A stretch of 64,000 nt of DNA from Cryptomeria japonica (GCF_030272615.1 NC_081409.1:244031924-244095923), one strand, 5' to 3'. Counted from the stretch's first letter, positions 1 through 12,961 are shown. Numbers and translations: made by a program. Notes: generated by a model not told the origin, from the sequence alone.

Positions 1-2485
1 AAGGAGAATCATAAAGAAGGTATAACATTTCAATTAAACATTTCATTTTTTAGATTAGCCTATGTCTCTTAAGGGCACACTCTCTTTTTCTATTTTATTC
101 ATCATAGGGTTAACTTCAACCTAGAGTTTGACCTAGAAAAACTTGTGAAACCCCTCCAAGAAACCCCCCACAAAACACCCAAGATGATTTATTGAGTCAT
201 TTACAACATAACAAAGCCACTATTTCTCAATTAGTTTATAGACTAAAGACTTCATAACACTAACATCATGCACTGCTTGTCATAGCCTTGGAATCAATGG
301 TCACAAGTGTTGACAAAGTTACCAAACAAATTGTAAACACCTAAAATTAATTAAATTAATATTTAATTAATTTAGCCTTGTTCACGTAATTAATTATATT
401 AATGTTACCTAAATTTCGCTATAGCTAAATTTTGGTGGCCTGTTATGAGAGTAAGGTGACCTGGAATGACGAGCCCGAGCTTGAAGGAGTTGTTGAATCT
501 TCATCTGCTCATCCACCTCTAGCTCCTTCCGCTCCCATTTCAAGAGAATCTACAAGATAATAGCTGAGTTAGATAAATGAGGATAACCATACTTTCATAT
601 TCAAACTCAATGGAAAATATAGTCCATCTGCATAAAGATATCAAAATATATGCCTACAACTATCAATTTATCAGATTCAAGAGCAAAGAGTCAATGCAGA
701 GAGAATTCCATGAGATAGCAATAGATACCATGTTTTATCTAACGTGTTTGTTTCGTGTGTAGATACAGGTACATATACATAATGCATTACTTATTCATCA
801 TAAAGCAAGTGGGGTTAAATGAGGCTCCCACAAGGGTTGAGCCCAGCATACTAACATGTCAATATCACTACATTGGTCACAGGGATCCATCATTCACAAC
901 AATGAAACTTTCAGGATCACTGTTATGGATGACATGCTTGTGACCAATGTAGCCATATTGGTATATCAACAGCCAGACAAACCTAATGTGGTCTCACAAT
1001 ATAATAGCATCATCATATAGGGAGGAAGAGATAGTATCAAGATACTATAACAGTGAAAGAAGACATATGGTGATATCATGAAGACCATCAAATATGAGCA
1101 TGATAAGAAAACACTCCTAGCAGCCAAAGGAGACCAAAACCCTGATTGTCATCATAATCAAAAGGATATTCATTATGGCTCATAGAACAAAGCATATGAA
1201 AAATAAGATCATGTTACACGCAAATTATCAGAACAGATCTTCAGGATAGTTACCCATCACAGTCCCTGAGACAGTCATCTCTAGCAAATCAAAGAGGTCA
1301 CTATTGAAAAAGAGGTTGTAGTCATAAATAGCCTTCATGATTTTCACAATACATGAACAAAGAAAACACAAGTCAATGAAAGTAGCTTCATGGACATATC
1401 ACAATTTGTTATTGTAGAGCAGTTAATAGTGGGTACATAAGAAATTCAATTATTTATCATTCACTATTAATGTTAGACATCGATGCAATTTCTTAATGGG
1501 ACAAATAAGCATGTTTGACAGACTTATATGATAAAGAGAAATCATGCATTAGAGATGAATACATGTCATTATGGATACAATATCTAAAGGACATAATACA
1601 GTAATAATGACACCGAATGATTACAGTCATGGGAGCCTACATAGTAACATTATGAGGCCATAATCAGTGCACAAATCAACATCAACAAGCAGTCATTGAG
1701 GACATTTGTGTAGTCTTAGGTCACAAAGAACCTTAATGGCTAATGAGATTAGAAGATCAAATTGTTATCTTTTGTGTACTACAATGATCTTGCAAGCATG
1801 AGTGCTAAGATATGGGCTTCACCTAGAACATTATTGTAGACTTGAATATGTAGCATCTCTAAGAGAGTAGAGGCAAATATTTTCAAAGAACATCAATACC
1901 TGGTACAACACAGGAGTATTGTACAACTGTTCATATTTAAAATAGTCATATATAGTGTGGACTGTCAAAATACAGTATATGTGACTGTTTTAGCTCTACA
2001 AGACAAGGCATAATCCCCATGTGAGATGCAACTCATAGAGCAGTAAAAGTACAGTCTATGAATGACAAGAAATACAAAGCATCCAATGGTCACTCTAGTT
2101 CAGATGGCAGTAATAACAACTTGTAAGATGACTGTGACAAAATATTATTATAGCATCCATGAAAATATACCACATGAAAGAAGTCATAGCACAAAGACAA
2201 CAAAATCACATAAAAGATCAAGATCACAAGCCCTAGGGTAGAATAATGACAAAAGAGCAGTCACTTCATGGTTGCAACCATCAAGACAGTCTCTTGTCAA
2301 AGATCAAAAAAATACAAGGAGATCCATGCTATAAGGACAGATCCATTAATGACTATATAAAACAGTGAATAGCATCATTTATCAAAATAGTACCAAGCTG
2401 ATTTATGATGATACAGTCATAGAATTTACCCATACAGTCATTATTGATAAAAAGAGGACATCTATGTTAGACAGATCTGATACCA
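1..2485. other. non-coding flank, no gene seen
   Basis: I find no convincing coding sequence here; the short frames at 577-943 have no recognisable composition or motif. The stretch is AT-rich and resembles 8178-9700 in base style, so the copia element at 2486-8177 probably inserted into one continuous older non-coding sequence. A TTAATTAA-rich patch at about 340-420 resembles another at about 11270-11440. The last dozen bases before 2486 look like part of a primer-binding site. Confidence 0.6.
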
Positions 2486-3672
2486 GGAGTAAACTAAGAG
2501 AGGGGGGGGGGGGGGGGGGTGAATAAGTTTACCATCAGAAATCAAAACTAATGCATATCAAAACCATTAAACCAGAGCATAAAGAAACCAACACAATGAA
2601 GAATAGAACATGAAAGCATAGTACACATAACACCAATATTTTGACGTGGAAAACCTGATAAAGGGAAAAACCACAGTGAGAAACCCTACCCACAATCAGA
2701 TAATACTTCTACAACAGTATGTAAAATTACAATGGGGATTGCACTTGCAATCAAGCCAACTGCCTAGAGCTCACTGCTCATCACACAAAGAAGTCTCACT
2801 GACTTACAAAAACATCGGACTACAATCCAGAAAGAATGAACTATGAAAGTAGCATCTCCTAATGCTTGATACAGTTCTGGTTAAGCACATATGTGTGCCC
2901 TACAATACAAAAACCTTCACTGAATGATATATCACTTGTTCACACATAAACCTTCCTTTGATAATGCAGACATAACCATCCATCCCATCCATATAAAAAT
3001 TACATGCATAAGTCACCTATAAATACAGTTCATCAACCTTATTGACAAGGTCGGCTAAACCCTAAACCCATAAACCCATAATAACAAAAAATACATTACA
3101 CGGTATCACCTGACCAATATTATGATTTATATTACATAGAATGGACCTAATCAAGTAACCAAACAATTCCATCCACCGAAAATTCTTCTAAGACCAAAAT
3201 CCAACACGCTTCACCAACCGATAGAAACCCTTTGTGAAGTAACACAGAAAGTCTAGCCGGATCCAAATAGGATCACCATAACAGCACGCCAACCAATGCA
3301 AAGTCACCAAACACTCAAAATATGATCAAGAAGCACCTTCAACATGATAGAAATCGACTCCATAAGCCGAACCAAAATCAACTGACCAAACACCAAATAT
3401 AACTTATCGGTAAAGCTAACCGGTACCAAGAAATACCAACTGAGAACATAAGCGATAGTTACCGAAGCACCAAAACATGAACCAATAGAATATGGCAAAC
3501 AAATAACCATCCAAAGTAAGGATCCAAAACCAATTCCAGAGATCTGATCATACCAGATTAGAATCATAGCCAAAACCAAAATGATCACCAAGACTAACCG
3601 TGATAGCCTCCAACTGGGATACAATGTTGACATCAATGACACCAATTAACCAAATCCAACATGTTGCCAACA
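2486..3672 (-). repeat. 3' LTR of element 1
   Basis: This matches 6998-8177 almost end to end, including the shared inner motif around 2640-2700 that reads, on the minus strand, as CCACxGTGGTTTTTCCC followed by GGTTTTCCACGTCAAAA. The inner boundary is TGTTGG on the minus strand next to a polypurine tract. The outer end has GG where the partner LTR has TG. An uninterrupted run of 18 G occurs at 2502-2519, where the partner has a short interrupted run. A TATA-like stretch lies at 3016-3026. Confidence 0.85.
3016..3026 (-). promoter_or_regulatory. TATA-like box in LTR
   Basis: On the minus strand this reads GTATTTATAGG, at the position in the LTR where other LTRs of the window also have TATA-like sequence, for example at 61242-61249. 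It is a candidate core promoter of the retroelement. It is a motif match only, with no evidence of activity. Confidence 0.35.
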
Positions 3673-3673
3673 A

Positions 3674-3684
3674 TCTCCCCCTTT
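3674..3684 (-). other. polypurine tract of element 1
   Basis: The minus strand reads AAAGGGGGAGA immediately before the 3' LTR. This is the expected position and composition of the plus-strand DNA priming site of a copia element. The bases around it, reading GATTGTTGGC after and GCCATCAATGCC before, recur at the other minus-strand elements of the window. Confidence 0.8.
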
Positions 3685-3936
3685 GGCATTGATGGCAACA
3701 CTAGATGTGAAAAAAATCCAAGTGCCAATGTATGCCAACAATCTCCCTCAGAGATATGTCTGATTTCACATGAATACCACCTCTCCCCCTTTGACATCAA
3801 TGACAAAGGACAAATACAAAATCAAAAATACTGAACCAAAGAGCTAATTACTCCCCCTAAGTAGTAGCATAATCTCATCAACTCGAATCAAATAAAACAT
3901 CTGATAAGCTTACCGAATTGATGCATTCCTGCATCT

Positions 3937-4312
3937 CTAAGTCTCTTCTGGAGGGTTGGTAACCCCCAACTGATCTCTGACATATTCAAAAGTATCTTTA
4001 GGCAATGGTTTAGTTAGAATATCTACAATCTTCTCCTTAGTAGGCACATAAACCAATATGACTTCTTTTGCTTCAACCTTTTCCTTCAAGAAATTGTACC
4101 TTATAGAAATGTGTTTTGATTTGGAATGAAATATCGGATTCTTTGACGTATCAATAGAATCATTATTATCACAGTGAATAACAATAGGCTAATCATAAGT
4201 TACCCTTATATCTTTTAGCATTTGTTTCATCCATAAAGTCTAAGTACAGTTGGTAGCAACATCTACATATTCTGCTTCAATAGTACATAATGAAGTACAT
4301 GACGTTTTTTTT
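3937..4312 (-). pseudogene. copia RNase H C-terminal fragment (element 1)
   Basis: The minus-strand translation gives the EAEYV motif of the copia RNase H region near 4285. It then gives a stretch ending in VPTKEKIVDILTKPLPKDTF and a stop at 3937-3939. This is the usual end of a copia polyprotein. The fragment is separated from integrase by an internal deletion that removed reverse transcriptase. Nothing functional remains. Confidence 0.8.
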
Positions 4313-4498
4313 GCTAAGCCATGAAACCAATATAATCCATAGGAGGTGGTTAATCCATGTCACAAAACTGAGCAATATGATGCACAACACAAGAAAACCA
4401 AGGGCGTGCACCTTGCAACAATCCCTAATGATCTAATCTTCAGAATGATTTAGTTTCACATACCTGGGAGTCTTTGAATTTTCTTGATTTACTAACTC

Positions 4499-5880
4499 TT
4501 AATGTTGATCCTCTATCATAGTTGAGTTTTCTGATGTTACCAGAGTGACAGGTTCACTATTACGAGCAACTTCATGCATTACCGGTTCAGGCATGATAAA
4601 TTCATCTTTCGGTCCACAGTCATATGATCTGATCTGATTACTGCCATGTTCATCCACCTTGACATTTATGCTCTTTGTTATCCTATTTAATCTTTTGTTA
4701 TAACATCTATATGCTTTGCTCTTGGTAGAATAACCCAAAAATATTCCTTCATCACTTCTAGGATCAAATTTTCTCAATGCATCATCTCTTCTAATGTAAC
4801 ATTTACGTCCAAAAATTCTGAAATATCTAATAGTAGGAGTATGACCAAAATATAATTCATAAGGAGTCTTACCGATATCACGTTTTATGTGTACTTTGTT
4901 GAAAGTGTATACAGTTGTATTGATAGCTTCCCTCCAATAAATATCAAACAATTTAGCTTTTGTCATCATAGTCCTTGCTGCATCCAATATGGTTTTGTTC
5001 TTCCTTTCCACCAATCCATTCTACTGTGGAGTACTAGGTGCTAAAAGTTGTCTTCAGATTTTATTCTTCTCACAAAATTTGTTGAATTCACTAGATGTAA
5101 ACTTACCGCCTTGATCTGATCTTAAACACTTTATCTTCAGTCCAATCTTAGTCTCAACCATATCTTTAAAGATTTTGAATTTCTCAAAAGCTTCATATTT
5201 TTCTTTCAAAAATGCTACCCACATCATTCTAGAATAATCATCAATAAGTAACATAAAGTATCTCTCACCTTGAAAACTTTTAGTCCTTGTTGGTCCACAC
5301 ATATCGGTATGAATAAGATCAAGAATTTCATTAGATTTATCATGTATGCTTCTAAAAGAATTTCTGACTTGCTTACCCATTTGACATTCTCAACATATCA
5401 GATTATGAGGTTTGACAATTTTGGGCAAATCTCTGACAGCCTTGTTGAACTAATCTTCACTATGCAATCAAAATTTACATGACACGTCCTCTTATGCCAT
5501 AACCGTCTTTCATCAATCTGAGAAATCAAGCAATCTTTCTCACTAGAGTTCAAATGAAAGATGTTTCTATTGGTATGAGTTTCGAAAGCAATTTCCAATC
5601 CAGATTTATTGATGATCTTACATTTCCCATCCTTGAATTGTAAATGAAATCCTTTATCCACCATCTAACCTACACTTACAAGATTATGCTTTAAGTCTTC
5701 AACATAATAAACATTATCAGTGTTAGTATTACCATCCAATGATATTGCTCCCTTGCCTTTGATCTTACATGCCTTATCTTCAAATCTGACTAATCCGCCA
5801 TTAAATTCTTGTGGTGATATATATTTTCTCTTGTCACCAGTCATGTGATGTGAGCATCCACTGTCTATAACCTATTCATC
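4499..5880 (-). pseudogene. copia protease-integrase remnant (element 1)
   Basis: Reading down the minus strand there is an aspartic protease site IDSGCSHHMTGD (the Asp codon is at 5863-5865), with a TAG just upstream where Trp is normal. Next come the GAG-pre-integrase HHCC region (about 5664-5398) and the integrase core. In the core DMCGP carries the first Asp, SDQGGKF the second, and NGLVERKNKT the catalytic Glu. Stops interrupt the frame near 5390, 5053 and 5020. Downstream of the core, PYELYFGHTP and the GIFLGYSTKSKAYRCYN motif are typical of copia integrase C-terminal regions. The remnant is non-functional as it stands. Confidence 0.88.
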
Positions 5881-6944
5881 CTTTTCTTTAGTTTTAGCAG
5901 CTAAAGCCTTTTCCTCAGTATGAGTTGTTCCAATGATAGGTTCCAGAGAATTGTCCTTGATAGCAATAAAAACCCAGTCTTTACCAGAGGCAGCTCCATT
6001 ACCAGTTCCACTCACAGGTTCATCATCATCATCATCACTAATACCAAAATCATAATCACCAACATAATAGGATGATTTATTCTTATTCCTTCTGAATCTA
6101 GGTTTGTTCTGATATTCTGGATTAGGCTTATAACTCTTCACAAATCTCTCATTATTCCTAGCAGCTCTTTTAGGGCATCTAGAAGCAAAATGATCAATCT
6201 TATTGCATGAAAAACATTTAAAAGGGACTTATCCTTCATACTTACTTCCAGCTGGTCCTTTAGGAATTATTCTAGCAATCAGGGCTTCCAAGTCTCAGTT
6301 TTAGTAGCACTCCGATCTCCAAGTTCCTCAAGCTTAAAAGAAACCAATTCCCCAAGAAGTGTATCTCTGGTAACAGGGGTACTTGAAATTATCTGGAGTT
6401 CATTGATTGCAGTAGCCTTTATCTTATAAGCCAGAGGTAGAACTCTTAGAACCTTTGACTCATCCTCACTAACTAATCTATCGCAGCATTTGATTCCCAT
6501 AACAATCTCATTTACTCTATCCATGAAAAAACTTATCTTCTCATCTTCTTCCATCTTCAAAGTTTCATACCTTACCTGGAAACCTTCAAGTTTTGCAATT
6601 TTCATAGCCTGGTCACCTTCATAAAGAGTTTCATGCTTTGTCCAGATCAGCTTTGTATTCTCCAACTCTATGACATTCAATAGCTTTTCATTAGATAGCG
6701 CGCTTAACAATGTTTATTTAGCTCTGACATCATTTTCAACCTTCTTCTATTCATCAGCAGGTGTCACTGTTCTAGAATTAGGATCATGAAGTATATACCC
6801 TTTCTCTACTATCTCCCAAACTTCAACTCCAAGACATCTGAGATGAATCTTCATTCTCTCCTTCCATATTTTGTAATTTGTACCATCAAATCTAGGACTC
6901 TCCTTCCGATAGGGATTGAATGTAGAACTAGATGCAATTTCCAT
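5881..6944 (-). pseudogene. copia gag remnant with zinc knuckle (element 1)
   Basis: The minus-strand frame starts MEIASSSTFNPYRKESPRFD and continues with DGTNYKIWKERMKIHL, the common start of plant copia gag. It continues through a helical gag domain (6710-6279, with the usual VRYETLKMEEDEKISFFMDR region). A CCHC zinc knuckle follows near 6235-6185 (CFSCNKIDHFASRC). The last part (6141-5881) is acidic linker leading to the protease. Stops lie near 6711-6746 and around 6230. Gag would form the cytoplasmic particle that packages element RNA; this copy is broken. Confidence 0.87.
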
Positions 6945-6985
6945 TAGATCTCCTCAAGCGGTTAAGATTCTGCAGAGAGGACCTT

Positions 6986-6996
6986 GCTCTGATACC
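6986..6996 (-). other. primer-binding site of element 1
   Basis: The window reads GCTCTGATACC just inside the 5' LTR, which is GGTATCAGAGC on the minus strand. This is the primer-binding site common to plant copia elements, usually paired with a methionine tRNA. The LTR boundary (TGAGTAAATTG in the window) follows one base later. Confidence 0.85.
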
Positions 6997-6997
6997 G

Positions 6998-8177
6998 TGA
7001 GTAAATTGAGAGGGGGCGGTGAATCAATTTGCCATCATAAATTAGAACTAATGTATATCAAAACTATTAAACCGGAGCAAAAAGAAACCAACACAATGAA
7101 TAATATAACATGAAAGAACAACACACAACACCAATATTTTGACATGGAAAACCCGGTGAAGGGAAAAACCACGGTGGGAAACCCTACCCACAATCAGATA
7201 ATACTTTTGTAGTGGTATGTGAAATTACAATGGGGATTGCACTTGCAATCAGGCTAACTGCCTAGAGCTCACTGCTCATCACAAAAATAAGTCTCACTGA
7301 CTTACAAAAACATTGAACTACAATCCGGAAATAATGAACTATGAAAGTAGCATCTCCTAATGCTTGATACAATTCTAGTTAAGCACAAATGTCTTCCCTA
7401 CAATACAAAAACCTTCACCGAATGATATATCACTTGTTCACACATAAACCTTCCTCTGATAATGCAGACATAAACATCCATCCCATCCATATACAAATTA
7501 CATGAATAAGTCACCTAGAAACAACCTTATTGAAAAGGTCAGCTAAACCCTAAACCCATAAACCCATAATAACAAAAAATACATTACACGGTATCACCGG
7601 ACCAATATTATGATTTACATTACATATCATGGACCTAAATCAAGCAACCAAACAATTCCATCCACCGGAAATTCTGCTAAGACCAAAATTCAACACGCTT
7701 CACCAACGGATAGAAACCCTTAGTTAAGTAACATAGAAAGTCTAATCGGATCCAAATAGGATCACCATAACAGCATGCCAACCAATGCAAACTCACCAAA
7801 CACTCAGAATATGATCAAGAAGCACCTTCAGCATGATATAAACTGATTCCATAAACCAGACCAAAATCAACTAACCAAAACACTAAATATCACTTACCAG
7901 TAAAGCTAACTGGTACTGGGAAATATCAACCATGAACATAAGCGATAGTTACTGCAGAACCAAAACATGAACCAACATAATATGGAAAACAAATAACCAT
8001 CCAAAGTAAGGATCCAAAACCGATTCCAGAGATCTGATCATACTAGATCAGAATCATAGCCAAAACTAAGATGATCACCAAGACTAACCAGGATAGGTCC
8101 AGCCTAGATAGCCTCCAACTGAGATATAGTGTTGACATCAATGACAACACTTAACCAAATCCAACATATTGCGAACA
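6998..8177 (-). repeat. 5' LTR of element 1
   Basis: This is the partner of 2486-3672. It begins TG and ends CA in window orientation and adjoins the primer-binding site. The right edge reads TTGCGAACA, close to TTGCCAACA of the other copy. The two LTRs differ by scattered substitutions and small indels, including two extra blocks near the right side. That, with the internal stops, suggests an old insertion. Confidence 0.85.
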
Positions 8178-11100
8178 ATCTAATCATAGCAAATGAAGCA
8201 TGCACAATCACCATAGTAACATTTCTGATTCAAACTACAAGAAAACGTTGAAAGCAATATAGTCACACAATGTGGTAAGGAGCCAATGCATGTCACAATC
8301 CTTACAATCATAGTGAGCTTCAAAACATTTAGAGCAGTGAGTTTTTTACAAGAAGTCTAAAACAATCACGCATAGAAGTCATGAACAATAAGCAATCAAA
8401 GAGACTAAAGTTTTTTAACAGACAATGATGATAAGACAATGGTCAAGAGAACATTCACCATATAATTCTTGTCAATAACCTTTATCAGCAGAAAGATGAC
8501 AATGAATTCAATGACCAGTGAATACAATCATAACAACATTATCTTTTCCAATTCATGGTCATGAGTTTAATGTCCAATGGTTACAATATTCACCTATTTC
8601 TTTTAGTGATTGACGAGAAATTATATGTGAATCCATGAGCCATAGTTAGCAACTAAAAGAAATAGATATAGTCTTTTGAATGTCACAAACCAAATACCAA
8701 TCATAGCAGTAATAGCATTCATATCATCATACAGAGTCACCATTATTTCTTCATAGAGTCCAAGGAGGAATTTGATAGAAAATCAATATGACAAGAGGAT
8801 TTACAGAGCTCAAAAGATAGTTCAAAAAGTATACTTCAACTTTCTCAAAAGACGGTGTTTCCTCATAGGTTACATCATGATAGTCTATAATGACAAAGAT
8901 TCATCAATATCATGGTAAAAGGTTGCAAACCAAAGAAGCTACAGACCATGAATGTGAAGATCACTGTGAGGCTTTTCTAGACCTTAGTGAGCATCAAAAG
9001 AGACAAAGAAGTGATTTTAAAAGAACAATGAAAAGATTCAGTAATGAGAATTAGAAAATACAAAGTTTATACATTGCTTGTGCAGTGATCTTCAAAAGCA
9101 TGATCACCAATGATGAAGACAATCGAGTAATGTATATCTCAAAAAACATCAAAAGACAGACTCAGTCCAATGAAAGGATAAGTAAGTGGATAGTATATGA
9201 AATGCCCTTTAGATAGTCAAGGTGACCTAGAACAATAATCGTTGCTCATATCAACACCAAGAAGCAATAGGGTAGGTTTGAAGGAAAAAAAAATTAAAAT
9301 GCTTGAAGGAAGGGTTTCATAACAGTGAAAATGAACAAAGATCCAACCCTCTACACAAGAGAAAACCCTCTATCAAATTAGTATCAAAATCATGGTAGTC
9401 TCTTAGAAAATAGCATGGTAACAGCCTTACACAGTATATAAGCATGATCATGAGCATAGAAAAAGATCCTCATTAACAAGTCAAGAGTTTTTGACAGTTT
9501 GAAGAGAGAGAACGATTATATTGAAGAACGCACAACATCTACATAAATAAACCCTACAAAACCGAATACAAAGCAATCTTGGTGTTTTACTTAAAACCCT
9601 AAGAAGATGCATGTTTTATAACAAAGATTGTGTGTTTTTTCCAAATGCATGATAAAATAGAAGAAAAGATGTACATACCATGCTTATTTCATGCAGAAAA
9701 AATGAGTTGAAGACTATGTTTGAGTCGCGATTCGAGTGCCAAAAGTAGCATGCATGGCAGCAAGAGTTTTCTTCTCTAAGAAGAGAAACATATTACAAAG
9801 AATGCAAAATGCATGCAAGATTTTAGGGTTCACCTCTTTTTTGCTTGCATGTCCTATTTTTAGGGTTCTCTTTATTTGTTTTTCTAAATTTATTTTTCTA
9901 AAAAACAGATATATGCATATAATACATGCCTGGGATCATGACTTCTCAAGCCATTGGACTTAGGTCTTTGTAATAAAGCCTGTATGTATAAAGGGTAAGA
10001 GCTAATATAAAGCTCTCTTATTTTAACTTTGCTTCACTTTTTTTTTATAACTTAAAATATATCTATTAAGGTTTATTTTATTTAAAAACCTTAATAAATA
10101 TATTTTAAGTTATAAAAAGAAAAGTTAAAATAAAATCATCTTAAATAAATTATTTGTTTTGATATTTATTTAAAAACAATATTATTAATTATTTTAAAGA
10201 AGTAGTCAAATAAGATTCTTTTAAAAAGAAGAAAATAAATAACTTATTTAAATATTTAAAAAATAAAATGAATTGTTTTATATTTAAAATGTTAAAATAA
10301 ATTATTTTAAGAGATAAAAGAAGAGCATAATCAACATGCAGATTTTACAGAGGGAGGGGTTTCCTTTTTTCCGACTATTTTTAGCACCAAATATCATGCA
10401 AAATTTTCAAAGAGAATAATGCTTTTCCAGAGGACTATTTTTGGCATTCCATGCATCCAAGGGTTTTTTTTTCTCATGCAACTTTTCAGTTCAGGGTTTC
10501 TTCATGAAACTTTCTTCATGTTATCTTTAGATCACTATTCTTGGAGAGTTTCTCTTCTATATATTCTTCTCTCCTCTTCATTTATTTTTCCTGGTTCTTT
10601 CTTTTTGCTTACACATACAAGAAAAAGCATTGTAGCTCAACGTTTTTTTTTTCATTTTTCAACATTGTAATAGAGTTATTTTTCCAGTTTTCAACATAGA
10701 GAGAAATTTTCTCGTCAATTATTCTTATTTTTCTTCATTGTTAGATGAATGATTTGATAGAGTTATTGTGATTTTTAGAATCCTTTGCTCCATCTCATTT
10801 ATGTTGTGCATAAATAGGAAGATTTCATTGCAAATTCATGTTGTGGGTTGTGTTCATCTGGTTCCCAATTAGTTGCATGATGTGAAAAATCACTTTTCCT
10901 TCATACAAAGTTGGTGGATTTTGAACCTTCACATGAAATATTAATGAATTTCATGATCTTATTTGATTTATGAAACATATTGGTTCTTTATTGCAGTTGG
11001 TTATAGTTTTAGGACAACAAGTAGAACTGCATCATTTTGGTGTATCACCTCCATTAGGATAGGTTTTCATTACATGCAAGCTTTCTATCCCTTTTCCCAC

Positions 11101-12306
11101 AAAAAAGAAAATTCCAAGAAATTCATCATATAGGAAGCCGGCTTATAATCCAAAGATTCACCATCACTTTGAGCAACCCACAGGCTCGAAGGTGTTTCCA
11201 TGTTTCACAGGATTGTTAGGTTTCATACTTAGCATCAGAGGCACAATCCTTCGTGACAACAATTAATTATGTTAGTCCTCCTTCTTAGAATTAATTAAAT
11301 TATATTTTAATTAATTTTGTGACCTTAGCCATATAATTAATTTATCAAAATTAATTATATTCTTTTCTTCTAAAAATATTTCAATCCTAAACCTTAGCTA
11401 ACAATTCCTCTAATCCTGATTAGTTAATTAATTTTAATTAATTAACTAATGCCATGATTCCTACAATTCACCTTCTTAATCCCCATCATTTAACCTAATT
11501 AACCCTAGCCTAATCATGATCACTATTTTCCTTGACTCATTCTCTCTCCTCATGTCCCATCCTCCTAACTTGCCCACTTGCACTCTAATCCTACCTTAAC
11601 CCACCTAATAAATCCTCTTAATCATTTTTACATCTCTAATCATCAAGATTAGGGATGGGTCAACTCTTTTCCATAATTGGCTTTCCCATCTCATCCTCCA
11701 ATGTTAAATGCCACCCACTTTTATCTATCCAAGGAATGTCAAATCCCTTGAAACTCCCCATGACCTCTCCTGCCAAGAAATTTTTAATTCCTTTATTCTT
11801 TATTCTCCCCATGCCCCCTATTTCTTGGGAATTTTTAATTCTATTTGTCCTCTCCCAAGGAATTTAAAATTCCTTTCTTCTATTCCCAAGGTACTTGGGG
11901 AACTCTTCCCCATGTACTTGAGGACTATGGAGACAAGAAATTATTTTATGGCAAATCTCTTGGATCTCCCACTTGTCCTCTCAAATTTCCCTCCTCTAAC
12001 ATTCAATCCTAAACCTTTATTTTTCTTTAATCTTGGACATCCGTTTTGGGCCCCTCCAATCTATAAATTGGAGTCTCCTCCCTCCACAAAGGAATCCATC
12101 ACTTTTACATTGTCATGTAGTCCATTTGAGTCAAAAAATCATCCATTGGACCCACATTATGTCCAGATCTTTCCATAGTTCATCCATCATCCAATCTTAG
12201 CATTTTGTTGTGCCACCATGAAGGGATTAAGAACAAATTTTGGGATAGGTGGTGGATGGTTTTTAATCAACCCCCATGCAATAATTGTGAGGTACCCTAA
12301 TACTTT
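8178..12306. other. long non-coding stretch
   Basis: No protein-coding gene is supported here. 8178-9700 is AT-rich and styled like 1-2485. 9700-11240 has T-rich runs on the plus strand, and 11240-11480 is TTAATTAA-rich. CTATAAATTGGAG near 12059-12071 is TATA-like but has no gene after it that I can recognise. Short frames such as 10419-10670 and 11708-12178 are low-complexity and I do not call them. The region may be old LTR or retroelement debris. Confidence 0.5.
10045..10115. repeat. AT-rich inverted repeat
   Basis: Two arms of about 30 bases (10045-10074 and 10086-10115) are reverse complements with a single mismatch, separated by an 11-base AT loop. The region around it is very AT-rich. 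It could be a small foldback or MITE relic, or simply a hairpin-forming spacer; I see no coding sequence or target duplication. Confidence 0.6.
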
Positions 12307-12579
12307 TTGAGGAAACTCTACTGTGAATTTGTCCTTAATGAGATCCCAAACTATTTTGATTTTCTAGATTTCCAAGATAGAGGTGGGGGCTCCTCACATG
12401 ATAGAGTGGGTGCACAGCATGACCCAAATATTCCACCAAGACCCTTGGCCAGACTTATGGTGGAGCATGTCATCACTCCTTCCATTGTGAAGGAGAGTGT
12501 TGAGGTCGAAACTTTAGACTCCATTATCTCACTCACTCAAACCCTTATACAGTATGTCGGGCCTCTAGTAGAGGGTGAT
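12307..12579 (+). other. anonymous frame, possible exon ending at a GTGAGT donor
   Basis: An open frame of 101 codons runs from ATG 12307 to 12612 with no recognised domain; it is acidic towards its end. Inside it at 12580 lies GTGAGT, a strong splice-donor match, in phase 0. The frame sits just left of the insertion at 12962, whose right flank holds phase-0 exons, so it could be an upstream exon of the same gene. This is speculative. A chance open frame is the main alternative. Confidence 0.2.
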
Positions 12580-12956
12580 GTGAGTGATGCAAGTGATTCT
12601 TCTAGACATTGAGTTCAAGCTCATTTTCATCGATCTTGTGGTTCTCTTTGCACTTATGATCTTGTGGTTCTCTTTGCATACAAATGCACGAGAGGAGTTT
12701 GCTACAGAGATCATTGTCATGACAAAATCCTTGCTGAATGAAATATTCAACATTGATACCCATGTGAATTTCATTACAAGTTCATTTCATTCTAATTATT
12801 AACTTTTATTTGGAAATTTAAGAATATCTAAATCAATAAATTATTACAATAATAAATCAAGATCAAAGTACTGACAATACTAGCAACATATCCGCAACAC
12901 CCTTTTTCATGAGTTCGTCGACTCCACAAGTATATAACGAGTAAAGAAATATAAGT

Positions 12957-12961
12957 ATTAT
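12957..12961. repeat. target-site duplication, left copy (ATTAT)
   Basis: ATTAT directly precedes the left LTR end and is repeated at 20787-20791 directly after the right LTR end. A 5-bp duplication is what copia integrases make. It fixes both ends of element 2. Confidence 0.85.

Larger units (their letters stand above)
2486..8177 (-). mobile_element. Ty1/copia LTR retrotransposon, RT-deleted (element 1)
   Basis: Two similar LTRs of about 1.18 kb (2486-3672 and 6998-8177) bracket a 3.3 kb internal region read on the minus strand. The order is PBS, gag, zinc knuckle, protease, integrase, RNase H tail, polypurine tract, which is copia order because integrase precedes RNase H. The internal region is too short for a full copia element: nearly all reverse transcriptase is missing between the integrase end (about 4499) and the RNase H tail (about 4312). 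No clean 5-bp target duplication is visible. The element cannot be autonomous. Confidence 0.88.

Noticed and set aside
340-11440. TTAATTAA-rich patches at 340-420 and 11270-11440 as LTRs of one element
   Set aside because: Similarity is limited to low-complexity AT sequence; no PBS, polypurine tract or matching ends.
11655-12178. Two overlapping plus-strand frames of 70 and 156 codons
   Set aside because: Pro/Phe/Ser-rich composition follows the C/T-rich DNA; no domain, homologue in the window or splice support.
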